The translations under genes were made by a program, and so were the position numbers. From contig JASLBL010000354.1 of the NCBI GenBank assembly GCA_030146615.1, positions 1-10,977 on the forward strand: a stretch of DNA of 10,977 bases, read 5' to 3'. This stretch comes from Actinomycetes bacterium. GTDB taxonomy: Bacteria; Actinomycetota; CALGFH01. This document shows, piece by piece, positions 1-5,385 of this stretch. The notes below the pieces were generated by a model. It saw nothing but the letters and a program-made list of their open reading frames with translations, did not search any database and was not told where the DNA came from. The stretch's first letter is position 1. Every line of letters starts with the position of its first letter.

Positions 1-1
1 C

Positions 2-442
2 TGGCTGGACCGGCCGCTGGTCCGGGCCGGCCTGGCCGTGGCGGCGCTGGTGCTGCTGGTCCCCGGGGTCAAATGGGCCCGCAACCTGCTGGCCCGGCGG
101 CGGGCGGCGCGCCGGCCCCGCGACGCCGTGGCCGAGTCATACGCCGAGCTGACCAGCTGGGCCAGGGACGCCGGCATCGGCCGCCGGGGGGCGGAGACGC
201 CGGCCGCCTACGCCCGCCGCCTGTCGGGCGACTTCGCCGCCGACGCCGGCCCGCTGGTCGAGCTGACCGGCCTGTTCGAGCGGGCCGAGTACGCTCCCGA
301 CGAGCCCGGGGACGACCAGGCCACCGAGGCCAGGCGCCTAGCCCGCAGCGCCCGGTCCCGGCTGGCCGGCCGCCTCGGCTGGCGCCGCCGGGCGGTGGCC
401 ACGGTCAGCCCTCGCAGCCTGGTCGGCCAGTCCCACCGGTAG
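2..442 (+). CDS. Transglutaminase-like membrane protein, DUF4129 C-terminal end (5'-truncated)
   Basis: The reading frame is open from the left edge (first full codon at 2) to TAG at 440-442, so only the last 146 residues are present. They begin with a hydrophobic stretch rich in Ala, Val and Leu (AGLAVAALVLLVPGV, about residues 9-23), read as the last transmembrane helix. A soluble tail follows with an AYxxL...GIGRRGAETPAAYARRL pattern and then FERAEYAPDEPG. This matches the DUF4129 region (small helices with the E-T-P-x-E/A-Y signature) usually found at the C terminus of TgpA-like transglutaminase-core membrane proteins. The enzymatic domain would lie outside the window, so catalytic residues cannot be checked. 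The family assignment rests on this tail alone. The gene is followed within 16 bases by the left repeat array, and no terminator hairpin with a U-tract is visible. Confidence 0.7.
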   Translation, partial: WLDRPLVRAGLAVAALVLLVPGVKWARNLLARRRAARRPRDAVAESYAELTSWARDAGIGRRGAETPAAYARRLSGDFAADAGPLVELTGLFERAEYAPDEPGDDQATEARRLARSARSRLAGRLGWRRRAVATVSPRSLVGQSHR

Positions 443-457
443 CGGGCCACCGCCGCT

Positions 458-614
458 CGGGCCCATCCAGCCGCCGGGTGGGGTGGTTCCGGGGCGTCGG
501 GCCCCATGCATTTGCCCGGCATGGTGGCTCGGGGGTTCGGGCCCCATGCACTTGCCTGGCACGTCGCTCAGGGATTCGGCTCCATCTACTCACCCAGCTC
601 TCGATCGGGTGGCC
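458..614 (+). repeat. Left array of ~40-bp repeats (inverted partner at 2203-2330)
   Basis: Four successive units start at 458, 498, 538 and 577, giving spacings of 40, 40 and 39 bases. Each opens with CGGGCCC(C)AT or a close variant, for example CGGGCCCCATGCA at 498 and 538. The second and third continue with TTGCC.GGCA and a more variable second half. The first and fourth are more diverged. Positions 490-614 align along their whole length with the reverse complement of 2203-2330, allowing a few one- or two-base gaps; a 22-base stretch is identical (554-575 against 2244-2265). The array begins 16 bases after the stop of the DUF4129 gene and ends 12 bases before the stop codon of the DUF222/HNH pseudogene. 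It has no CRISPR-like unique spacers and I see no coding role. Confidence 0.85.
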
Positions 615-625
615 GCCTCCGGGGT

Positions 626-2097
626 TCAGGCGGCGGTCGGATGCCCTCGGGAGGTGGGATGTCGCCGATACGGTGGGGTGGCGGTGAACCGGCCGTCGGG
701 TTGGTGGCGGGTCAGCCGCCAGCCGCCCTCATGGACCGCCCGGTGGTGGGCTCGGCACAACAGGGCCAGGTTGGCCAGGTCGGTGGGGCCCCCGTGGAGC
801 CAGTGGCGCAGATGATGGGCCTCGCACCAGGCCAGGGGACGGGCACAACCAGGGAAGACGCAGCCGCCGTCGCGCACGGCCAGGGCGGTGCGTTGGGCGG
901 GGGTGACGACCCGGCTGGTCCGGCCGAGGTCCAACGGCTGGGAGGGGGCGCCACCAAGGATCGAGAGAGGAGGGCCATCGCGGCTCGCAGCTGTCCCTGG
1001 AGCCCGCAGTCCCGCTCTGGGGTGCGGCGAGGAGCGCTTCGTCGCCGTCGCCGTCGCGGGTGGGGTGGTGCTGGTCGCCTGCGGTGGGGCCGTGGCCGGG
1101 GTGGGGATGGTGGTTGCGTTGGTGACTGGGATGGCGGGAAACAAGCACCCGGGTCACCGCCCCGTCACAGGCCAGCCGCCGGCACGCCTCAGCCGGCAAC
1201 GGGCCAGCCCCACCGTCGACCTCACCGCCCACGGCGCCCGGGCGGCCCAGCAGACTGTCCAGATCCACCATCACGGTCAGCCGCGGCCGCACCCCACCGG
1301 TCTGAGGGAGCCGCTCGCCCTCGAGGCTGCGACGGGCCAACTCGGCCAACGCATCGGCTCGCCGCTGGCCACCGCTGCGGGTATCGGCGGCGTCGGCTGG
1401 GCGGGCCAGCGGCTCCAGGGCCGACAGGAGGGTCTGGCCGGCCTCGGCCTCCAACAACCCGTCGATGGCGACCATGCCCTCGAAGGTTGGGGTCAGCCAC
1501 AGCCCCCGCCGCTGGTGGCGGCGTTCGGCCTGGCGGTCGGCGCCCTCGGGGTCAGCGACCTGGTGCAGGTGGCCGAGGACCCGTCGTAGCCGGGGCGGGT
1601 CCAGCCGCCGGGCCGCCTCGACCAGGACCGGTTCGGCCTCCACAGCGACGTGGGCGGGGAGGTCACTGGTCCCGTGGGCCAGCACCTGGGCGTGGGCCAC
1701 CGACACCTCCCCGTCGACCGCGGCCTGAGCGGTGGCCGCCAACGGGCCCCGGAACAGGGCCCGAGGCCCGAGCCGTCCGGACCGAGCTGGCAGCCGTGCT
1801 GGCGCCGAGGTGGAGGCGGTGGCGCAGCCACCCGGCGGTTGAGCCCGCCTCTTGGCCTTCTTCGGCGCCGGCGGCGCCGTGGGCATCCACGCCGGCGAGT
1901 TCTTTGAGCCACTGGCCTTCCAGTCGGTCGACCAGCCGCCGGAGCCACAGGACCCGTTCGGCCCGGACCGGGTCCGGCAGCCTGTCCAGGTCCTGGCCGG
2001 CCAGCTCATCGACATCTGCGGCCAGCGCAGCCAACGCATCCGGCCGCCCGGCGGGATGCCCGGTCGGCTCCTGGGTCGAATGTGTGTTCGGGTCCAC
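626..2097 (-). pseudogene. DUF222 / HNH endonuclease (13E12 repeat family), frameshifted
   Basis: Family members carry an N-terminal DUF222 region and a C-terminal HNH nuclease domain; their cellular role is poorly known. Here the parts lie in different frames. The start is GTG at 2095-2097. The first frame gives a normal DUF222 beginning (LDRLPDPVRAERVLWLRRLV, then GWLRHRLHLGASTAASSVRTARA) and is lost near 1765. A second frame resumes with ALFRGPLAATAQAAVDGEVS and runs through LTVMVDLDSLLGRPGAV and ACDGAVTRVLV. After a linker (about 960-1140) a third frame holds PSQPLDLGRTSRVVTPAQR and an intact HNH domain (about 719-862): CVFPGC, WCEAHH, LLCRAHH, then VHEGGW. The stop is TGA at 626-628. Reconstructed length is about 487 residues, normal for the family. 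The first break is explained by a 7-bp tandem duplication at 1758-1771. At least one more indel lies in the linker. With both domains otherwise well preserved, the decay is probably recent, or sequencing error. An internal TTG at 1142-1144 could in principle open an HNH-only product. Confidence 0.9.
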
Positions 2098-2103
2098 GGC
2101 GGC

Positions 2104-2132
2104 AACCTATCAAGGCCCTCAACCAAACGCAA
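2104..2132 (-). promoter_or_regulatory. Probable near-leaderless promoter of the DUF222/HNH gene
   Basis: Read on the minus strand, TTGCGT (2127-2132) and TAGGTT (2104-2109) are separated by 17 bases. They fit the -35 and -10 pattern of the actinobacterial housekeeping sigma factor (TTGxxx and TAxxxT). Only 6 bases separate the -10 hexamer from the GTG at 2097, so the transcript would begin at or near the start codon, as in leaderless mRNAs common in this phylum. This agrees with the lack of a Shine-Dalgarno before that GTG. It also suggests the promoter has outlived the reading frame. Confidence 0.45.
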
Positions 2133-2202
2133 CGACCAACCCAACATCTGGGGACAGCCATTTGCGGACCCTACGCAGACCGAACACCAGGAGAGACCGC
2201 TA

Positions 2203-2330
2203 GGCGACCCGAGCCTCGAGCCGGGTGAGTGGATGGGCCCAAGATCCCTGAGCGACGTGCCAGGCGAGTGGATGGGGCCCAACCCCCGCAATCACCGCGC
2301 CAGGCGAGTGGATGGGGCCCGAACGCCCCG
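2203..2330 (-). repeat. Right array of ~40-bp repeats (inverted partner of 490-614)
   Basis: Read on the minus strand from 2330, three units follow one another. Each opens with (C)GGGCCC(C)ATCCACTC and continues with GCCTGGC or ACCCGGC before a variable half. The unit period is about 40 bases. On the plus strand the most obvious sign is CAGGCGAGTGGATGGGGCCC, occurring at 2261-2280 and again at 2301-2320, with a third variant near 2224-2240. The array lies 25 bases past the stop of the DUF3040 gene in that gene's direction and about 105 bases upstream of the DUF222/HNH start. The rest of the gap, 2110-2202, contains only the probable -35 of that gene. Confidence 0.85.
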
Positions 2331-2355
2331 AGAATTCAGCTGGTCGGGGTGGTGC

Positions 2356-2790
2356 TCAGGGAGGACCCTGGCCGCCGCGCTCCTCCCAGCGGGAACGCCA
2401 GCGGTCGGTCATCTTCCCCCACCAGGCGTCGATCCCGCCCTTGGGGCGGCCGCCCTGGCGGCGCGGCGGGCCGGTCGGGGCCGAGCCGGATGCGGGCGCC
2501 GGGCCGACCGGCCGCTCCACCGTCGCCCGCCGGCGCATGGTCCGCACGAACACGAACACGCAGGCCAGCATGATGACGAAACCGCCGACGCCGATGGCGA
2601 CGTTCTCGAAGAAGGTCGAGGAGATGACGACGATCAGGCCGAGCACGAAGCCGGCCACCGCCAGCTTGAGCCGGCGGCCGAGGTGGGCACGGAACGAGGA
2701 GCCCACCTGATGGGCGAATTTGGGGTCCTCTTCGAGCAACCGCCGCTCGATCTCGGCCAGGATGCGTTGCTCGTGCTCGGACAGCGGCAT
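2356..2790 (-). CDS. DUF3040 two-helix membrane protein
   Basis: This is a 144-residue protein beginning MPLSEHEQRILAEIERRL and continuing LLEEDPKFA, the hallmark opening of DUF3040 proteins of Actinomycetota, whose function is not established. Two hydrophobic segments follow at about residues 41-60 and 64-83, so the protein should sit in the cytoplasmic membrane. A basic, proline-rich tail (84-144, with RRQGGRPKGGIDAWWGK near its middle) is longer than the core domain needs. The start at 2790 is chosen because the conserved MPLSEHEQ begins there, GGAG lies 6 bases upstream, and a good promoter sits at 2830-2858. That promoter overlaps the farther in-frame start at 2844, which makes the longer start unlikely. 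It is downstream of and parallel to dinB, 114 bases away, and probably separately transcribed. Confidence 0.88.
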   Translation of the reverse strand: MPLSEHEQRILAEIERRLLEEDPKFAHQVGSSFRAHLGRRLKLAVAGFVLGLIVVISSTFFENVAIGVGGFVIMLACVFVFVRTMRRRATVERPVGPAPASGSAPTGPPRRQGGRPKGGIDAWWGKMTDRWRSRWEERGGQGPP

Positions 2791-2829
2791 GTGAGGCTCC
2801 GGCCAGGGACGTACAGTGGTGGCCCTGCG

Positions 2830-2858
2830 AGTGTACCCGGGCACTACCCCCTCAACAA
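2830..2858 (-). promoter_or_regulatory. Promoter of the DUF3040 gene
   Basis: On the minus strand TTGTTG (2853-2858) and TACACT (2830-2835) are separated by exactly 17 bases, a good match to the TTGACA / TATAAT pattern. The hexamers stand about 40 bases before the ATG at 2790. This leaves a leader of roughly 30 bases that holds the GGAG ribosome-binding site. It is the most consensus-like promoter in the window. Confidence 0.55.
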
Positions 2859-2865
2859 CAGCATC

Positions 2866-2913
2866 GAACCGTGGGTTCCAACGGGTACAACCCTCGACCT
2901 GAGCCTACGGTTC
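2866..2913 (-). terminator. Nested inverted repeat at the 3' end of dinB
   Basis: GAACCGT (2866-2872) pairs with ACGGTTC (2907-2913), and inside it GGGTT (2873-2877) pairs with AACCC (2889-2893). The outer arm overlaps the dinB stop codon (2905-2907), so the structure would form at the very end of the dinB message and just ahead of the DUF3040 promoter. There is no U-tract. It could be a weak terminator, a protein-binding site, or chance. Confidence 0.3.
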
Positions 2914-4146
2914 CCGCTCCTGGGGAGCCAGGGAGGCAAGGTCGATGGCGCCGTCGCCGAAGCGGGCCCTGACCGCGTCGGCGGCCCGCACCGCCGCCTC
3001 CCAGCCGGGCCGTTCCGGGCCCAGCCGCAGCTGCACCGGCGCGTCCGCCCGCTGGAGGTTGCTGACGGTGACGCCGACCAGCCGGACCGGGGCCCGGCCG
3101 AGCTGGAGCCTGGCCAGCAGCTCGCCCGCGACCTCGCGCAGCTCGGTGTCGGTGTCGGTGGCCACGGCCAGGGTGCGGCCACGGGTGATGGTGCGGAAGT
3201 CGGCGAAGCGCAGCTTGAGGGTGACCGTTCGGCCGGCCAGGCCGGCCTCCCGGAGCCGCCGGCCGACCCGCACGCAGCACCGCAGCACCTCGCGGGCCAG
3301 CTGGTCGGGCTCGTCGATGTCGGCGGCGAAGGTCTCCTCGGCCCCGACCGACTTGGCCGCCTCGAACGGCACCACCTCGCGGTCGTCGCGGGCCCAGGCC
3401 AGCTGGTGGAGCTGGGCCCCGGCGGCCGCGCCGAGGGCCCGCTCCAGGGTCGCCCTCGGGGTGGCGGCGACGTCGCCGACGGTGCGCAGGCCGTAGCGGG
3501 CGAGCACGTCGATGGTCGCCTGCCCGGCCCCCCAGAGGGCGTCCACCGGCAGGGGGTGGAGGAACTCGAGTGCCCGGCCGGGCGGGATCACCAGCAGGCC
3601 GTCCGGCTTGCCCCGGGTCGAGGCCAGCTTGGCCAGGAACTTGCTGCCGGCGACCCCGACGGTCAGGGCCAGGCCGCACTCGGCCCGGACCCGGGCCCGC
3701 AGTAGCCGGGCCACGGCCACGGCGTCGCCGAACAGCCCCCTGGCCCCGCGGACGTCCAGGAACGCCTCGTCCAGGGCGAGCGGCTCGACCAGCGGGGTGA
3801 CGCTCTGGAAGATCCGCATCACGGCCGCCGAGGCGCGGCGGTAGGCGGCGAAGTCGGGCGGGACGGCCACCGCCTGGGGGCAGAGCCGGCGGGCCCTGGC
3901 CATCGGCATGGCGTTGCGGCAGCCGAACGCCCTGGCCTCGTACGAGGCCGAGGTGACGACCCCGCGCCCGCCGGTCCCCCCGACCAGCAGCGGGCGGCCA
4001 CGCAGGGACGGGTCCTTCTGGACCTCGACGCTGGCGTAGAAGGCGTCCAGGTCGGCGTGGAGGATCCCCATCCCGTCGGCCTCGCCCGGCGCCAGCGGCC
4101 GCCCGCCGGCGACCAGCTCGCCGGTCGGCCGCACCTGGGAGCTCAT
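2905..4146 (-). CDS. dinB: DNA polymerase IV (Y-family translesion polymerase)
   Basis: This is a 413-residue protein with the full set of Y-family signatures. ILHADLDAFYASVE (28-41) carries catalytic Asp32 and the expected steric-gate aromatic at Tyr37. SASYEARAFG (66-75) follows, then EPLALDEAFLDV (121-132) with the catalytic pair Asp126-Glu127. GVAGSKFLAKLAS and the helix-hairpin-helix-like LWGAGQATIDVLARYGLRTVGD come next, then a little-finger domain with VTLKLRFADF. QLRLG near residue 380 is a plausible sliding-clamp-binding motif. The enzyme copies past damaged bases with low fidelity in the cytoplasm. The start at 4146 gives 25 residues before the usual beginning of the family; these codons have strongly G/C third positions like the rest, which supports it, and Met26 (4069-4071) is the alternative. 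A TAGGCT -10-like hexamer ends 9 bases before the ATG. No Shine-Dalgarno or LexA box was found. Confidence 0.95.
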   Translation of the reverse strand: MSSQVRPTGELVAGGRPLAPGEADGMGILHADLDAFYASVEVQKDPSLRGRPLLVGGTGGRGVVTSASYEARAFGCRNAMPMARARRLCPQAVAVPPDFAAYRRASAAVMRIFQSVTPLVEPLALDEAFLDVRGARGLFGDAVAVARLLRARVRAECGLALTVGVAGSKFLAKLASTRGKPDGLLVIPPGRALEFLHPLPVDALWGAGQATIDVLARYGLRTVGDVAATPRATLERALGAAAGAQLHQLAWARDDREVVPFEAAKSVGAEETFAADIDEPDQLAREVLRCCVRVGRRLREAGLAGRTVTLKLRFADFRTITRGRTLAVATDTDTELREVAGELLARLQLGRAPVRLVGVTVSNLQRADAPVQLRLGPERPGWEAAVRAADAVRARFGDGAIDLASLAPQEREP

Positions 4147-4155
4147 GGCCGGGTC

Positions 4156-4161
4156 AGCCTA
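4156..4161 (-). promoter_or_regulatory. Candidate -10 element of dinB
   Basis: TAGGCT on the minus strand stands 9 bases before the dinB ATG, which would give a leader of only a few bases. No good -35 is visible at 16-18 bases spacing (the region reads TCGAAA). The same TAGGNT form occurs before the DUF222/HNH gene, the GGPP synthase and the TetR gene. Confidence 0.3.
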
Positions 4162-4191
4162 CCCGGCCGGGGTGACGTTTCGAGGGCGCCA

Positions 4192-4221
4192 GATGGTGCA
4201 TCCGACTAGGATGCTGGCATC
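4192..4221. promoter_or_regulatory. Tandem pair of short palindromes, candidate operator
   Basis: GATGGTGCATC (4192-4202) and GATGCTGGCATC (4210-4221) are both perfect inverted repeats around a 3- or 2-base centre. They share the arms GATG/CATC and their starts are 18 bases apart. The second overlaps the candidate -10 TAGGAT (4207-4212) of the GGPP synthase gene. The first lies between the -10 and where a -35 would be. A dimeric regulator bound here could block or adjust transcription of the crt operon. No regulator can be assigned from sequence; the TetR protein encoded at 8758-9354 is one candidate. Confidence 0.35.
4207..4212 (+). promoter_or_regulatory. Candidate -10 element of the crt operon
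   Basis: TAGGAT lies 21 bases before the ATG at 4234. The -35 region at 17-18 bases spacing reads as GC-rich sequence without a TTG, so the promoter would be weak, activator-dependent or read by another sigma factor. The whole dinB-crt divergent gap is only 87 bases, so the two promoters are close or overlapping. Confidence 0.35.
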
Positions 4222-4233
4222 GAAGAAGCAGGC

Positions 4234-5379
4234 ATGACCGCTATCACCAGCCCCAGAGGAAGCGCGAGCCAGGTGACCGAGGCCGCCCAGCCCGTCCCGG
4301 TGTCCCCCCTGGACGCCGAGGACCTGCGTGCCCGAGTCGACACCTCCCTGGCCGCCCTGCTCGACCAGGAGCTGTCGGCTCTCGGGTTCCTGGGTGCCGA
4401 CAACGGCCCGGTCACCGAGGCCCTGACCCGGTTCGCCCTGGAGGGGGGCAAGCGGCTGCGGCCGGCCTTCGTCTACTGGGGCTACCGGGGCGCCGGGGGC
4501 CCGGCCACCGGTCCGGCGGCCGACGCCGCCATCCGGGCGTCCTGCTCGGTCGAGCTGCTGCATGTCTGCGCCCTCATCCACGACGACATCATGGACGGCT
4601 CCGAGGTCCGTCGGGGCCGCCCGGCCATGCACGTCGGCTTCGCCGGCCTGCACCGCGGCCTGGCCTGGCGGGGCGACCCGGCCGCCTTCGGCGAGGGCGC
4701 GGCCATGCTCATGGGCGACCTGGCCTTCACCTGGGCGGACGTGGCCCTGGCCGAGGCCGGCCTGCCCGACGACCGGCTGGCCGCCGCCCTGCGGGTCTTC
4801 AACCGGCTGCGCTCGGAGCTGATGGGCGGCCAGTACCTGGACCTGGTCGAGGCCCGCCGGGGCGCCCCCGACGAGGACGCCGTCCGCCGGGTCCTGACCT
4901 ACAAGTCGGGCAAGTACACCATCGAGCGGCCGCTGCACCTGGGCCACGCCCTGGCCGCGGGCGCGCCCCGCCTAACCGGGGCCTACTCGGCCTACGGGCT
5001 GCCGCTGGGCGAGGCGTTCCAGCTCCGCGACGACATCCTGGGGGTGTTCGGCGCCCCCGAGGTGACCGGTAAGCCGGCCGGGGACGACCTGCGCGAGGGC
5101 AAGGAGACCTACCTGGTCATGCTGGCCCGCCAGCGCGCCGGCCGGGCCGGGCGGCAGCTGCTGGAGAGCGCCCTCGGCAACGCCAAGCTGTCCGAGGACG
5201 AGGTCGCCGAGCTGCGCCGGCTGATCACCGGCTGCGGCGCGCTGGAGGCCACCGAGGCCCGCATCGCCGTGCTCCTGGCCCAGGCCAAGGACGCCCTGGC
5301 CGCGGCCGTCGGGATCGACGAGACGGCCCGGGAGACCCTGGCGGCCCTGGCCGACCACGTCACCGACCGGAGCGCCTAG
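4234..5379 (+). CDS. crtE: Geranylgeranyl diphosphate synthase (polyprenyl synthetase family)
   Basis: This is a 381-residue trans-prenyltransferase that condenses isopentenyl diphosphate with allylic diphosphates in the cytoplasm. GGKRLRPAF (71-79) is the substrate-binding motif. HDDIMDGS (116-123) contains the first aspartate-rich motif DDIMD (117-121), followed by RRGRPAMH. FQLRDDILGVFG (262-273) contains the second, in the DDxxG form usual for actinobacterial homologues, followed by GKPAGDDLREGKETYL. The residues four and five positions before the first Asp are small (Ala113, Cys112), so the pocket is not closed at C15; C20 is the expected product given crtI and crtB downstream. The ATG at 4234 has only a weak AGCAGG upstream. 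A GTG at 4273 preceded by AGAGGAAG is an alternative that would drop 13 residues containing rare-looking codons. It is the first gene of the operon, 6 bases before crtI. Confidence 0.93.
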   Translation: MTAITSPRGSASQVTEAAQPVPVSPLDAEDLRARVDTSLAALLDQELSALGFLGADNGPVTEALTRFALEGGKRLRPAFVYWGYRGAGGPATGPAADAAIRASCSVELLHVCALIHDDIMDGSEVRRGRPAMHVGFAGLHRGLAWRGDPAAFGEGAAMLMGDLAFTWADVALAEAGLPDDRLAAALRVFNRLRSELMGGQYLDLVEARRGAPDEDAVRRVLTYKSGKYTIERPLHLGHALAAGAPRLTGAYSAYGLPLGEAFQLRDDILGVFGAPEVTGKPAGDDLREGKETYLVMLARQRAGRAGRQLLESALGNAKLSEDEVAELRRLITGCGALEATEARIAVLLAQAKDALAAAVGIDETARETLAALADHVTDRSA

Positions 5380-5385
5380 CCGGCC

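Larger units (their letters stand above)
490..2330. mobile_element. Candidate repeat-bounded 13E12-type element
   Basis: Imperfect inverted repeats of 125 bp (490-614) and 128 bp (2203-2330) bracket a single decayed DUF222/HNH endonuclease gene, making a unit of about 1.84 kb. In Mycobacterium tuberculosis the related REP13E12 sequences are known as repeated chromosomal units of about 1.4 kb, some serving as integration sites for the phiRv1 prophage. There is therefore precedent for 13E12 genes travelling or amplifying as repeats. Here no transposase or integrase is present, and no convincing target-site duplication abuts the repeats. The alternative is that the arrays are independent intergenic repeats that happen to lie after the two neighbouring genes. 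The inverted arrangement is observed; mobility is inference. Confidence 0.35.

Noticed and set aside
458..614. Possible CRISPR array
   Set aside because: The units are contiguous degenerate 39-40 bp copies, not short identical repeats with unique spacers. There are only four, and no cas gene is present.
1758..1771. Programmed ribosomal frameshift in the DUF222 gene
   Set aside because: There is no slippery heptamer, and a 7-bp duplication whose removal restores the family sequence is a simpler explanation.
506..2203. Long plus-strand open frame across the DUF222/HNH region, rich in Arg, Pro and Gly
   Set aside because: Its composition is that of antisense GC-rich sequence, while the minus strand carries recognisable DUF222 and HNH motifs. 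It also begins inside the repeat array.
729..2291. Single minus-strand open frame of 520 codons over most of the DUF222 gene, starting inside the right repeat array
   Set aside because: Only its middle (about 1145-1765) matches the family. Before about 1765 and after about 1140 the family sequence lies in other frames, so it is not the intact protein.
480..2353. GGGGTGGT at 480-487 and 2346-2353 as a target-site duplication of the repeat-bounded unit
   Set aside because: The copies are at unequal distances (2 and 15 bases) from the inverted repeats, and the motif is a simple G-rich string likely by chance here.
2866..2878. GAAC-N5-GTTC resembling a LexA (SOS) box near dinB
   Set aside because: The actinobacterial SOS box has a 4-base centre, while this has 5. 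It lies at the 3' end of dinB, not at its promoter, and is part of a larger inverted repeat.
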